Source of the DNA: Limnanthes douglasii subsp. nivea
Lineage: Eukaryota > Streptophyta > Magnoliopsida > Brassicales > Limnanthaceae
Direction of reading: 5' to 3'
Assembly (NCBI GenBank): GCA_036936605.1
Contig: JAUPFV010000002.1
Coordinates: 335,953,215-336,017,214, forward strand
DNA length: 64,000 nucleotides
Of the stretch, positions 33,991 through 46,226 are shown one piece after another. The translations under genes were made by a program, and so were the position numbers. The notes below the pieces were generated by a model, which had not been told where the DNA came from, searched no databases, and worked only from the letters and a program-made list of their open reading frames with translations. How positions within the stretch are numbered: the stretch's first letter is position 1; every line of letters begins with the position of its first letter.

Positions 33991-34713
33991 TTATATATTC
34001 CTTTGTACGAGGGATTGTTGAGACAAATACTCATTTTTTATAGATGACAAGGCAAATACCTTTTTTATACAATAATTCCAGCTAATTGCTCTTCCAAGCA
34101 CGGTAAGTAGATAACCCGAAGTAGACTTCCTTGTGTCAAGACAACCCACATAATCAAATTTCATATACACTCTTAGCAATATATCATATGTATCTTTCTG
34201 ATTACAACACAACTTAACTTCAAGTAAACCCTTCAATTATCTCATAGGACACTTGAGTGCATGTCACTGAGACTTATCCATATTTTCTATGTATCTGCTC
34301 AAAACACTTATGGCATAAGCAATACCAGGTCCCGTGCAAATGATAGCATACATAATGATAAAAATAACATTGGCATAAGGTATCTCTAAGATGTACTTCT
34401 CATGTGAAACTTTGGTTGGTGTTTGATCTAAATTAAGTTTGACTTGAGAACTAATGGGAGTTTCAAACATCCTCGACTCGAGACATGGCAAATTGTGAAG
34501 GAACGTATGTATGTATTTTTGTTGAGATAAGAGTATATACATCTTCGGCATGTTCCTCTTGATCACAATACTGAGTATCACCTTAGTCAATTCCAAATCC
34601 TTTATCTCAATACTTCTTTTCAGTTGAGTTTTCAAAAATTTAATTATCTTCTTATATATTCCCATTATCATAATAGCACCCACATACAGTATCAATACGA
34701 TTATTCTATACAT
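33991..34713 (-). pseudogene. Copia RT C-terminus and RNase H relic (element B)
   Basis: The 149-codon frame 34713-34264 reads LILYVGAIMIMGIYKK, where element A and functional relatives have YVDD; both catalytic aspartates are gone. It continues to IPYANVIFIIMYAII and ISVLSRYIENMDKSQ, the RT end. The frame 34236-33991 is RNase H (RKSTSGYLLTVLGRAISW, then FALSSIKNEYL, where the conserved glutamate of TEAEY has become asparagine). Active-site loss shows an inactive copy. Confidence 0.82.
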
Positions 34714-35556
34714 GTTTGTTTTTCCATTATAATATACACGATTTTCATAGCAACTTCAGACATACTTGACGAATAAAAAAAGGAATCAAATCTTTTATCC
34801 CACCATATTGACGAATTTTTCCTTCCTTTTTATTCTTTAACAAACACATATCTCATTCATTTCATTATTCAAACCTTTTTTGGATGAGACATGTATATCG
34901 TCTCCTTCAATTATCCATATAGAACGATAGTAGTAACATCTATTTGATATAATTTATATCAGATCTAGAAACAATTGACAACCAACCTAATTTATGTCTG
35001 TATAACAACCAAAAAAATATCTCATTGAAATCAACACTCGCATTTTACGTAAATCAATTAACAACCAACTTAAATTTGTATACGAATAACTCGAGCCCAT
35101 GAATTCATTCATTCTTTTTTAATGTCCATTTACTCCCAATAGGGTTCTGAACCTTTAGCCCCTTCAAAAGAATACATGTGCATATCTACTTAAGATATCT
35201 CAGTTGTTTCCTCATAATTGTAAGTCACTTCTCTTTACCATTGATCTTTATAACATTAGGATAGCTTTCGGGTCCAAGAAGATATATCTTCATTTTGATA
35301 GATAAAGCATAACAAATAACATCATAAAACATATACCGTTGTGGAAGAGTGCTTGGTCTACGTCATCTATCTCTCGTCAATTGGTAACTACCAACTTTAC
35401 TTTCTAGATAAAACTCATCATCAATCCACATATTTTCTTGATAGTACTAGGTTCTGTCTTTAATTACATGTTCTCATCATTGAAAACCATGTCCTTAATT
35501 ATGAAAAATCTTCTTATATCCACCTTAAAAGCACCACAACTTATACTCTTTTACTC

Positions 35557-36950
35557 CTAACGGATAGCTAAGAAACAAAATTTTAGTGCTCTCGACCGAA
35601 GCTTATTGTGCTTCATATGTGCGTACGTACCACATCTGAATACTCTCATATATTCCATGTTAGACCTTTTTCCACTCGACGTCTCTTGATAATAAATAAA
35701 CTTCAATATCATAAATGGATACTTGTTGATGATATAAATAGTAGTCATGACTTCTCCGTAGAAACTTCGACACATTCTAATTGTTTGAAGCATACATCTA
35801 TCTCTTTTCTATCAACGTTTAGTTCATTCTCTCAACAACCCATGCTATTGGGGAGTCTCACCACGGTTCGATATCTAGAAATGCAAAGCTTTGAAAAATA
35901 GCTACTGAAATCCTTCTTCACATATTCCAAGCCATTATAAGTTTGAAGCTTCTTCAGTACTTTCCTAGTATGATTCTTCGCTAAAGTCTTCCAGTTCCTA
36001 AAAAATCAAATACTTTATCTTTGGTATTCAAAATTATAACTCATACTTTTCTGGAATAATCATCAAGCAAGGACATGAAATACCTTGCACCACCAATATC
36101 AGATTCTTGTGTCGGGCCTTAAAGATCTGAATGAACATACTCAAGCACATCATTGGTTGTATGGTTGTTAGGTAGAAACTTAGCCCTCTTATTTTTACCA
36201 ACACAAATCTTTCACAAACGCTCAATTTCTGAACTGTGTTGCCATCCAATAATCCTTGTTTGCTAAGTTTAATAAGGAATTTTTTACTCACATGTGCAAA
36301 CTGAAGATGTCATAACTTGGTTGAATCTTTCTCCACCCTAGACAAACCTCCGGTACTATAGAGCCCTCAAGAACTAACACGCCAATAGTCATATAGGCCT
36401 TCATAACAACAAGTGAGCCTAGCAAGACCTTAAGTTTATCGCCTTCACCGTTATAATTACATATTTCCTCATCTAACATCCCAATAGAAAAAAAATACGT
36501 TTAAATTCAAGCGCATACCTCATGTTGTAAATCACACTTTCAAATCTTGTGTATAACTTAAGTCGAATAGTTCTCACTCATTTGACATCACAAAATTCAT
36601 CATTCCCATGGATGACCCTTTTACCTTCATATAATTTTAGGTCTTCAAATCTATATTTATTAAGAGTCGTGTGGAATGATACACCAGAATCCAACAATCA
36701 CTTATCATTGTACCTTCAAGAATAAGAAGATATAAACCCATCAACTTACTCATAGTCGTCTGGAACCATGTCAATATCTTCGATAATGGCCTCTATATAA
36801 CCATTTACATTCTTTCTTTCCAAGAAGTTCCTACCGATATGACCTTTCCGTCTTGCACAACCAACACTCACTTTAGAACGTGTCGCAAGCTTCTTGGACT
36901 GTTAGCAAGATTTCCATGTCCTCTTGCTTGAACCTGTCATTCATGACCGA
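35557..36950 (-). pseudogene. Copia protease, pre-integrase and integrase relic (element B)
   Basis: 36479-36288 matches the GAG-pre-integrase position. 36291-36034 parallels the element A frame at 12814-12599 almost position for position (KLSVCERFVLVKIRG then SMFIQIFKARH). 35793-35557 holds MLQTIRMCRSFYGEVMTTIY and YMRVFRCGTYAHMKHNKL, the end of the copia integrase where a conserved FGC-AYVH segment is expected. Frameshifts separate these parts. No intact DDE triad is visible. Confidence 0.72.
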
Positions 36951-37025
36951 CCTTTGACACTTAGTATGAGACCTTTGGAGTCACCCTTCATAACTAATGA
37001 CTCTTTACTTTGGATATCATAAGGA

Positions 37026-37377
37026 TTATTTGTGGTATATTAAAATGTCCATAAATTTCTCGTACACCTTAGATATAGAAATTAAGAGGATTATGACCCA
37101 ATCCTTATCCATCATCTTCATGCTAACTACATTCAAGTCAATAATGATTATATTAAAATCATTTAAGTGTCTTTGGATCTCCTTGATAATATCAATTGAC
37201 AACATATACAACTATGCTTTGAGATATCATCTATTCGCCAAGGTATTCTTCATATAAATCGCTTCAGTCAATTTTATATCTCAGTGTCATAGGCTCTTAA
37301 GACACTTCAAGGATCACTTCACCTCACAAGCTCAATATGATCGCACTATGAGCTTTGGACAATATTCCAACATCAAT

Positions 37378-37416
<39 letters not shown>

Positions 37417-37523
37417 CTCATTAATAGTTGCAACCATTCACTTATGTACTAGTAAACCCCGAACTTTAATTCTCTAGAGGTTGATATCATTATCTTTATT
37501 GCATTTTCTAGGTTGAACTTCAT
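37026..37523 (-). pseudogene. Copia gag relic (element B)
   Basis: The likely start at 37523 reads MKFNLENAIKIMISTSREL, matching the gag start of element A. The open part 37211-37026 holds IIKEIQRHLNDFNIIIIDLN, then ISKVYEKFMDILIYHK, the UBN2-type capsid. Between the two, an (AT)17 run at 37381-37414 has expanded where element A has a short TTATTTATATATTT. The frame is disrupted. Confidence 0.78.
37381..37414. repeat. (AT)17 microsatellite inside copia B gag
   Basis: Uninterrupted AT dinucleotides; the homologous site in element A is short and imperfect, so the expansion postdates the split of the two copies. Confidence 0.95.
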
Positions 37524-37839
37524 GGAAAAGTTAAAAACTTCTCTTTAACCTCTTGATATAAAATCATCGTTGTCATTTCTATTTCATCTCAACGTTACAG
37601 CCAGTGTTATTCCAGATCATTCACTCGCATTACATCATTTTTTAGGTAAACTCACTCTACAAGAGAGACCCTACTTTGGAATAATCAACAACACCCAAGT
37701 CCAGCAATGGTCAAATTTTGGATAACATTAGCCAAAGCTCAATCGCTTCATTAGAAACCTATCTTATGATAGTATTGAATTTGCAACAAGAAACTGAAGA
37801 TTCGTACAACTTCGTCTCATTCTTAAAGAGTAGTTATGA

Positions 37840-37965
37840 ACCTTAAAACAATAAAGCAAGAAATTAATAAAAATATAAACTTAAGCATACACACAAGACA
37901 AATTTAATGTGGTCCGGATTGTGAAGAAATCTTATACCCACGGGTAACAGGCGTATATTTTATAT
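37840..37965 (-). repeat. Copia LTR (R/U5-like) remnant
   Basis: The minus strand reads TACCCGTGGGTATAAGATTT, then CCACATTAAATTTGTCTTGT. This resembles the CCCGTGGATGTAG...CCACGTTAAATCT pattern at the 3' part of many plant copia LTRs. It may belong to the 5' LTR of element B or to another copy. Confidence 0.5.
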
Positions 37966-38059
37966 ATAACACTCAACCACTCATCTTTGTTACACAACAT
38001 TCTTAGCTTACAAATGAAATATGGATCTCATAATATCTCAAAGTATTATTTTTTATATC

Positions 38060-39400
38060 ACTATATCAAACAACGAGGAAGAGTATGCAAGCTTTGGCAG
38101 GGCTACGATTAGTGAAAATATGTGGTGCCAAGAAAGTTCATCCGATAATTGATTCACAACTTCTAATTAATCATGACTTGGTCCATGCCAAAGCATAAAA
38201 ATACCACATGGTAAAAATACTTAAGAGCATTGATTAAATTAACAACTATCTTTGAGGACGTCGAATACAAACACATTTATCCGGCAGAAAATTATATGGC
38301 TGCCCATTTAGCTACTATCGCATGTAAAGAATGATATCCATGGATACTTGTATAAGAGAACCATTCGATCACATCAATTTCTGAGCTACAGTTAGCTGCT
38401 TAAGAAGCCTTTTAAATTTCAATGGCCTTGGAAAAATATTGAAGATATGAGCACAAAGAATATATAATAAAATGTACTTTTCCATTAACAAACCTTTGGT
38501 AAAAAATTAAGGTCTAATGCATATGTTTCACTCTTCTTTGAGGCATATTGTATAGAAAATCTTTAAGACGACCATTATTAAGGTGCCTTGTAACTAACGA
38601 ATCATAAATGATACTATCATAATTTTATGAAGAGGAAAGGTCCGCATATTATGTTTATAACGTAATAGGAATGGTTTTATTGGATGGGTACTAATGGCCT
38701 TCTAACATGTCGGATGCCAACGACTTGGTAAGACGATGCAGTATATGCTAACGATCTGCAAATTAAATACAAGTGCCTGATATGCAGTTGACTAAATATC
38801 TGAAGCATTTTGTTTTGATAGATTCGGGGTTGGATCTCGTTGGACATTTGTCATGGCCTCCGGGGACGTCAGACCATTATCGTAGTTGCTGATTATTTCC
38901 CCAAATGGGTGTAAGTATAGCCTATGTCCAGAACTACCGTAAAATTTGTTATTAAAGTCATTATATCTATCATATGTTGTGGGTTCATTATATGATAGAT
39001 ATAATGAATTTAATAACAAATTTTGTCGTAGTTCTGGACAGAGGCTATACTTCCACCCATTTGAGGAAATAATCGGCAACTACAATGATGGTCTGGCGTC
39101 TCCCAGACGCCATGACAAAGGTCCAACGAGATTCAACCCCGAATCTATCATAAGATGATGCTTCAGATATTTACTCAACTGCATATCAGGCACCTGTATT
39201 TAATTTGAAGATCATTAGCATGTACTTGCAACATATGATAGGGAAGTTAGCATTAAATTGGGAAGGGCCTTATTTGTTTATTGAAAGGGTTAAGTCTAGA
39301 ACTTATCGACTTATATATCAAGAAGAAAACCCTCTTATACACCCATGATATATCGAATACTAAAGACTATATCTAGAATAGTTGTAAAAAAATGTACATT
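38060..39400 (+). pseudogene. Truncated Tat-type gypsy: second RNase H and integrase
   Basis: It begins inside the second RNase H (NNEEEY at about 38066, then KICGAKKV and DSQLLINHDLVHAKA) and continues with HIYPAENYMAAHLATIACKE. An integrase zinc-binding relic follows near 38660-38750 (WPSNMSDANDLVRRCSIC), then the integrase start. The C-terminal end near 39240-39380 reads GKLALNWEGPYLFIERVKSR and RLYLE. All of this parallels the 20.3-22 kb element but on the plus strand. The DDE core between is missing, replaced by an inverted copy of the integrase start. Confidence 0.78.
38735..39232. repeat. ~240-bp-arm inverted duplication (large imperfect palindrome)
   Basis: The left arm (about 38735-38975) and right arm (about 38990-39232) are inverted copies separated by a 14-bp loop (gttgtgggttcatt). 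The inner 17 bp pair perfectly and the rest differ by scattered substitutions and small indels. The arms carry the start of the gypsy integrase core. Transcription across it in either direction would give a long hairpin RNA. Confidence 0.9.
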
Positions 39401-39580
39401 GTTTAATTTTATGATGTAATATCAGAAGACGCACTCTTTCCTACCTCGATGGCGTCAAAATGTTTTAATGAGGTGCACGAATAACTTATCTTATATAAAT
39501 TATTTTGCCTTTTATATTTCTATCCTAGTATTGATTAATTCGTATACTTTTGACTCAAAGTTTAGAAATATTAAAATATT

Positions 39581-39790
39581 ACAGCACTAGTTGGTCAAAT
39601 ATAAAGGATCTAACATTAGTTGGTCCCAATTAAAATGTTACGACACTAGTTGGTCAATTATAAAACATTCGACATTTTTTTGTCATAATCCAACACTAGT
39701 TGGTCAGGTTTAGAAGATTCGATATTAGTTGGTCGCAATTAAAAAGATTCCAACATTAGCTGGTTAGATTAGAATGAAAGATTGTCTGGT
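39581..39790. repeat. ~30-bp minisatellite, about seven units
   Basis: Degenerate copies of a unit centred on acactagttggtca (variants acattagttggtcc, atattagttggtcg, acattagctggtta) are spaced about 30 bp apart. It lies downstream of the truncated gypsy, probably in what was its LTR. Confidence 0.85.
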
Positions 39791-39799
39791 CCAAAGTTT

Positions 39800-41750
39800 A
39801 TTTCGGTGAGCGGATTGGGATTAATTACCCTCAACTAGGAAGATTGCAACTCTACTATTAGTAAATACTATTTTTTTTAGATAATAAGTAAAAACAATCA
39901 TATTAATACATTTCGAAGACTTTTACAAAACACATTGGTAAAAAAAGAACCAATTCATATTAATACATTCCAAAGACTATTACAAAACGCCTTAGCCATA
40001 CCAGAGACTTTGAAAAATATGATAATACAAAAAAGATGTTATATTTTTTCCTAGAGACTTTTTGGCTGCTGATCCTCCTCGAAACTTCCAAAGGGGGTAA
40101 TTCAACATCTACCCTTTTGATTTTTCCACCTTCCTCTTGAGCCTTCTATAAACCTTTATTTGGGTTATGATTCTCTCTCAACATCACTTGTGGACTTTCT
40201 TGATGCCCCAATTTTTTACCTTACAAAAGTATGCTCTTCGTCTTCATTGACCAACTACATTGGATTAATTTTAGAGGTCAACAATCTTCTCTGAGGGCCC
40301 TCTGTATGTGTCAGTTGAGGGACAACCAAAATTTTAGCGATATTAATATTTCCCTCTAACCGATTACTATGGGGATGCATCCAGAGCTTCTGAAGTATGC
40401 TTTCTTTTTATCGCAGCAACTGTTATGGTTTTCTTCGCAGGGGATCTTTCTTTTGTATTCGAGGAACCCTTTGAGATATAGTGTTATCGATGTATATTAC
40501 TAGTGTATCTTTGGGAATAACTTAGCATATTTCTCTGATGAAGGCTTAGTGTTAGAGGATGAAGGATTAGCTGGTATAGAACACATATTGTAAGGAATCT
40601 ACCTTCGTAGTCAAAGTTCTGAACGATGATTCTAGACCCTGTGGTTTCTAGAATCCCATAAGCTTTTATGGATTCTCTCTTTGCTTCTACTTTATCTAAC
40701 AGACACAATCAATCGGTAGGGCATTGGCAACCTGAAATATGAAACTCCAAAAAAAAGTTTAGTCTGTCATTGGAGAAATGTTTTATGGTGGTTATTTGAC
40801 TGGAAATTGACGGTTTGCAATGGCTAAAGCTAGGAGTTTATCTATTTATCTCTAGAAATTGTTAAGAAGTAAAGTGATACTGAGTAGAGGTAGTAATATA
40901 TATATATATATATAAGTTAGCATGAAATCTTATTGTTTGTCTCACATGTCCAATGAATATAAGCTTGGGGAAGTAGGATGGTCTTCTCCAAAGATTATTT
41001 ACTTAGAGAAGTAAAATCGTTTCAAAAATATTTGTACACTTCGTCGTTCAGAGAGTAGGTCGTGGTTCGAATTATTTGATGATATATGTACAAGAATAGA
41101 ATAACATATAGTCATATCTGTATATATAGTGATTGGAAGCTAGGTTATCTAAAACTAAGATACTCGGGTAAAAATAAAAGCACACAAGCAAGTACATCCA
41201 AAGAGACTTCATGATCAGTTAAGGCTATCCATCCTGAATGTGTTCAGATATGTTGGTGAGAATAAATTTTTTTTGCACGATTATTACAAAGACGTTCCAA
41301 GTTCCAGTCCTCGTAAAAGACCTTTGCAAAGACTGCGAGGATACTTATAATGAACGAATAATCCGAACCGCGAGTTTGACCAATAAGTTATTGTACCGGA
41401 ATTCACTTTATGAAGCTGATGTAATAAATATATAATATTAAGGGTATTTTATGTACTAATGGGCTTCAGTAATATGAGGTTGGATTATCTAAATATGAAC
41501 ATGGACCACGTAAGCCCATTAGACCTAAAAGTATATATAAAGCCTTGTTTTATGCTTTAGGTTTATTGATCACAACATTTATACTTTGAACTACTTTTCC
41601 AGAAACACATACTCCACATGAAATGAATTTCTTGAAATTTAAGAGACTCTAGCTTGAAAGCTAGTGACTTAGGGCATTCTTCTATCATTTAGAGACCATT
41701 CGTAAATGTCTCTCTAAGAAGAACACTACATGTTAGTTTGTCCTTCATTA
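39800..41750. other. Unassigned region, possible LTR and antisense-ORF debris
   Basis: No confident gene. On the minus strand near 40470-40400 there is a Lys/Ser/Ala-rich stretch (SPAKKTITVAAIKRKHTSEA). It resembles the linker type of the Tat antisense ORF and is in the right place and strand, but the match is weak. At 41530 the plus strand has gtatatataaagcc, a plausible TATA box of an LTR promoter. An AT run lies near 40895-40914. Confidence 0.35.
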
Positions 41751-41759
41751 AAAACAATT

Positions 41760-43260
41760 ATTATGAAACTTAACAGTACAAGGTTATGGTTAGTGAACTG
41801 ACCTATATATAAGATATATTGTCTTTCACCATTTTCAACCATAATATTATTAGTACTTGAATACTCAGTCTTTTGAGTTATGAGGTTGGGATTGCTTGTG
41901 ACATGGTGACTAGCACCATTTTTAACAAACGAGACTCATACACTTGCTAGATTTTGATGAAAATATAAACTCACTCGTCCCTACCACCCTATGCTGCTCA
42001 TTTGGGGTGGCTGCCATCGAGGGATCATCCTCAAAGAAATAAATTGTAGCAAAATAGTTTTACTTGCTGCAATTTTGTCAAGTAGGCTTGTTAGGTGAAA
42101 ATCTACCCCATCTGTCCCTAAAGTATTTTATCTTTCCTCTATAATTATTAGGGTAGTTGTTAGGTTACATGTTCTTTCCTCTAAAACATCTTTCATTGCC
42201 CTATGAACTGGCTATATTGGTTCATTTGATTGTTGTTGTTATGATGTTGTCATTTGTCCTCTTTGTGTATGGTAAATTTAGCAGAAGCCATGCTTAGGTT
42301 GGTCACAGAGTTTTGCAGACTGGTTAGTTGTTCCAGTTCGCTTTCAAAGGTTAGCAAGAAAGTACGTAAATCAAGTTAATTGATGACTTCCTTGTCTCCC
42401 AAGCTAACCACTATATGAATGTATTCGAAGTCCAAATTTGCTAGGTCTTGAATGACAAGGTCATCAACAGAGACTGAGCAACATGTTAGCGCTAGGTTAT
42501 CAAATATAACTTTTATTTTGTTTAGGTATTCGGTCATTGTAGATGTCTATTTTCTTGTATTTTAAAAATCTTATTTGTAGTATGTTATCGTTAATTTAGT
42601 TTGTGAACTAGACACATTGCTTGCTGGTCTTTGAATACTAATTAGTCCCTCGACTATCACATTCGTGACAGATAGTCCCTCGGTTAAAAAATGTCTCAAT
42701 TTAGTCCATTGACTATCCATTTTCGTGACATATAATACCTTGACTAAAAATTCTCTGGTTTTAGTCCTTTGATTATCTATTTTGGATAAAGTTAGTCCCT
42801 ATGCATGTTTATTTAGTTGACTAATTTTATAAAAAGCAGATAATTAGAGGACTAACTTTATCGAAAATGGATATTTGATGGACTATTTGTCACTAAAATG
42901 GATAGTCAATATACATGGTAGGCTAACTTTATCCAAAATGGATAGTCAATGGATAGTCAATGGAATAAATCCAGGCCTTTTTAGTCGATAGACAAGAGAC
43001 TAGTTATCGTTCAAAGCTTTACTTGCAGCATCCTACTGTTTTCGGAAGTAACTTCTCCATCAGTTGAACTAATACTTCAGGGCTCATGATGGAGTATAAC
43101 CATACAAGAAGTAGTTAGTATTTTACCATCCAGTATTCATACTTTGCATTGTCTAAAAGGTTTCCTTGAGCATCAACTACAAGTCTAGGAGGATAAGGTT
43201 TTTCCCCAGTTGGAAATCCTCCTAGTTTCTTCCCTTTAACCATACAAAGAACCATGATCT
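41760..43260 (-). pseudogene. Copia gag-protease relic, split by a short DNA element
   Basis: The right part (43260-43019) reads PPRLVVDAQGNLLDNAKYEY, then a WMVKY-LLLVWLYSIMSPEV stretch, the copia gag N-terminus. The left part (42625-42000) reads MTEYLNKIKVIFDNLA, then DDLVIQDLANLDFEYI and LLTFESELEQLTSL, the capsid. Near 41930-41780 the protease reads KNGASHHVTSNPNL, then TEYSSTNNIMVENGE, with the DSG active site changed to KNG. The 42626-43018 element separates the two gag parts. This is a different family from A and B. Confidence 0.8.
42626..43018. mobile_element. Short inverted-repeat element, copy 2, inserted in copia gag
   Basis: It is related to 1023-1431, with ends GGTCTTTGAA and TTCAAAGCT and the same internal tagtccctcgactat motifs in both orientations. 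The flanks TTGCTTGCT (42617-42625) and TTACTTGCA (43019-43027) agree at 7 of 9 positions, again a 9-bp duplication. It lies within a copia gag that reads through on both sides, which proves insertion. Confidence 0.75.
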
Positions 43261-43269
43261 TCCATAAGA

Positions 43270-44390
43270 GAAATTACTCTTGTTGAGTCTTATATTATTG
43301 ATGTTAGCTCTATATACTGAATTTACTGAATGTTGATGTTTAGTCTCGTGGGTTCATAATGGCCAAAACATGTGTAAGCCCAAAAGAGTGAAAAAACATG
43401 GGAAGCTCTAGAGTAAACCATTTCGAATTCCACGAGTTAAATGAATCTAGTTTCACATGATTCACTTAACTTATGTACTTTTTTTCTTAGAAACCTAGTT
43501 GTCACCAAACCTGCATCTTCATCCATCTCTTTTCCTCTTGCTAAATTGTTCTTCAAACCAAACTTTGTATTATTATTCACAAAATAAATATCACTTTATG
43601 TGTCTAATATGAGGAAATTTAATTAATCTTGACATGAGAGAAGAAAAAAACATCCAACCTAAATGACAATCAAATATCCATTCTCAAATTAGATTAATGA
43701 AGTTAAATTCTTCGTAAGTAAAGAAGAGTTCCTTTGTAATTTTTATTTTCATTTCATGGATTCACTTACGAATCCTAAACACGATTCCAGGAAGAAAATC
43801 CTATCCTGCATGCATTGCAACATCAATTTCACAAATCTCTGCCCAGTTCTGAAACCCTTAATGGTCACTTTCTCCATCTAGCGTCAAAGATTAAAACAAT
43901 CTCTGTAGAATACCCAAGCGACACCACACCAAGTAGTACACATAATACTAGATTTTGTATAAAACACTATCATCACCATATAAAGAGAACATATGGTATT
44001 CATCTTTTTATGCTCCAAAATACCCTGACCCTCTTCTTTAATATCAAGTCATTTTCTTTAGTCTCCTCATGCTGAACAGAAGAGTAACATTCATAAAACA
44101 CTCTAGAGTCGAGACTCCTAGAGAAACAGAAGAGAAACATATATAGAAAACCCTAGCGCTGCCACTCCTAAAACCAAACGAAAGAGAGAAACCTTTGTAA
44201 AAAAAACCTAGCGTCGACATGTTATGTTTCTCTGTTTTTTTCTCATTTTTAATGGGAGGACCTGCATAAGAAAATACTACATCTCATTTAAATATTGAAA
44301 TATCCTTACACCAACATAAGTGGGTGTACTCCCGTCATAGATTGTTTAAAAATTGAAAGGAATGTGTCTAGGTCACAGAGTAAACTTAAA
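43270..44390. other. Unassigned AT-rich region
   Basis: A plus-strand frame of 86 codons (43815-44075) shows no domain. A short caaacgaaagagagaaacc-type repeat occurs near 44120-44200. Nothing else is recognised. Confidence 0.45.
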
Positions 44391-44395
44391 TAGGT

Positions 44396-44935
44396 GTGCA
44401 ATCAAGTATATTTTTAATAAAATTAAACTATAATAGGCAGTGGCCACCTCCTACTGGTTCAAGACTTAAATTAAACAATGATGCATCTTATTCTCAATTT
44501 GGGGAAGCCATATGTAGTGATATTATCATAGACTCTAAAGGTGAAATCAAAGATGTAATTGGAAGGATCTATGGCAAACGAAGTCCCATCATTGCAGAAA
44601 GCATAGATTTTTTTTTATGGCTTTACTCTATGCCACAAAATGAAAATCACTCAGCTTGATAGCAAAACATATTCCAAAGTATTACTAACTATACTCCTAA
44701 CTCATAAATCTCTCCGGTTTCTAACCTCATGACTAGACAGTTGCAGGGAACTATTGTCTTCGAATAAATCTATATATCATATTTACATAGAACAAAATAC
44801 AACGACAATTTGGTTAGCTAAGTGGACAAACAAGTGCAAATTCAAGCAAGATATTAACATAGATCAAATTTCCAATCAACTCAAAGCAATTGCTTTATTG
44901 GACAATCTAGAAATAGGATTTGATAACTAGAACAC
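44396..44935 (+). pseudogene. LINE-type RNase H (RVT_3) fragment
   Basis: The frame 44396-44659 reads WPPPTGSRLKLNNDASYSQF, then SKGEIKDVIGRIYGKRSPII and AESIDFFLWL. This is the pattern of the RNase H-like domain at the end of plant LINE ORF2 and its relatives: WxPPxxGxxKxNxDA, then SPxxAEA. The first aspartate of NNDAS and the glutamate of AES are present. After a frame change it continues to KITQLDSKTYSKVL and HIYIEQNTTTIWLAKW, the expected third-aspartate and C-terminal parts. The upstream LINE domains are absent. Confidence 0.75.
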
Positions 44936-44955
44936 CTCAAACAAGACAACAACTT

Positions 44956-44958
<3 letters not shown>

Positions 44959-45014
<56 letters not shown>
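44959..45014. repeat. (AT)28 microsatellite
   Basis: 56 bp of uninterrupted AT directly downstream of the LINE RNase H fragment. Confidence 0.97.
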
Positions 45015-45018
<4 letters not shown>

Positions 45019-46226
45019 TGCAATTATTTCTTTCATCAAATATATCAGCCAGTAGTAAATCTAAGCTAACAATTTATTGCAGGTAATCTTACCTAACAAA
45101 GTCTTTTTGTAGGTCTGTTGTTTGATAAAGCTTATATACCTTTTTCTCACCCTGCACAAAGTCCCAGAAAAAAAATATGTCTTAAAGTCAACACAATAAT
45201 TTAATGGTCATTTATAACCAGAGAATAAAGATATTTTCACCCTAACCTAGTGAGATGCTCAACTCTAAAGCCTCACCTTCCTTCGATCTTCACCAATCTT
45301 GACTAATAGAATTGAATAAGCTAAGTGAATAAACTAAAATAAAAATATTTATCATTTACGTGATTAAACTTTTATTATAGTCTTTTTACAGGAAAATGAA
45401 AAAGATCATGATTATATCAGCAGTTGTGGGAATGTATAACCATGATGAGATATATTGTAAATGATTTCTAAGTTGAATAGATAAGTTAGAAGAAAGCAAC
45501 TAAGCGAATGTTGATTTGAAGAATAATTCAAGTATGTAACCAATACGTGACGAAAATAAGACTTGGAGACTTGAAGATACTCTAACTGAATATATTTGAA
45601 GACTTCTAGTCCTTAAATCTCAACTGGTAGTTCAAATGAAGGGCACAAGAGTAGCCTTAATATGGACAGAATAATCGAATATTGATATAAAAATAAGGAC
45701 ATTTATGTGATAATATATATATCTATCCTACAAATAAATGGTAAATGGTATAAATACCTTATACTTTAAAAATGAATTACACATAAGTAAAAACGTTACA
45801 AGAGTTTCACTAGGATATTTTTGGGATAACAAAAATATTAAGCGGATATTTCTCAGATAATAAAAATACTAAGTCGGACATTCTCCGAGTAAGAAAAATA
45901 TTATGCTACACATTTTCTGGGTAAAAAAATTCCTAACTCAAAAATAAATTTCTGAAAACAGACTAGAGGCAAGATTAACAAAAAAAATGTCATTACTGGA
46001 TAAACAACTTTTTACAACCTTTCAATAAATCAGTTGATAATCAATTATCACTAATAACCTACTCATAACGCATTACAAATGAAATTCAAATTACAACATA
46101 TTTGGAACATACATAATTTTTGGTTTCATAAATCATTCTATTGCAATAGATTAGCAACACGTTTAGTTTAAGTTTTTCCCAATTATGGAGACAGAAGCTT
46201 TTGTGATACAATGGATCGGCTGCTAA
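45015..46226. other. AT-rich spacer with a ~32-bp tandem repeat
   Basis: No gene is recognised. At 45812-45938 there are four degenerate copies of a 31-32-bp unit (ggatatttttgggataacaa type) starting near 45812, 45844, 45876 and 45907. Confidence 0.55.

Larger units (their letters stand above)
33790..37540 (-). mobile_element. Ty1/copia retrotransposon B, decayed sister of A
   Basis: The order on the minus strand is gag (37523-37026), zinc/protease region (about 36950-36500), integrase (36480-35557), RT (34713-34264) and RNase H (34236-33991). It aligns with element A from the gag leader to the RNase H end and beyond. Internal differences include an AT microsatellite within gag and loss of the RT catalytic box. 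Similarity to element A's left flank extends to about 32868. Confidence 0.85.

Noticed and set aside
38792..39158. Frames of 95 and 70 codons on opposite strands
   Set aside because: Both are produced by the palindromic integrase duplication and are out of the integrase frame.
44959..45014. AT run as a replication origin or terminator
   Set aside because: It is a plain dinucleotide microsatellite behind a LINE fragment, with no supporting structure.
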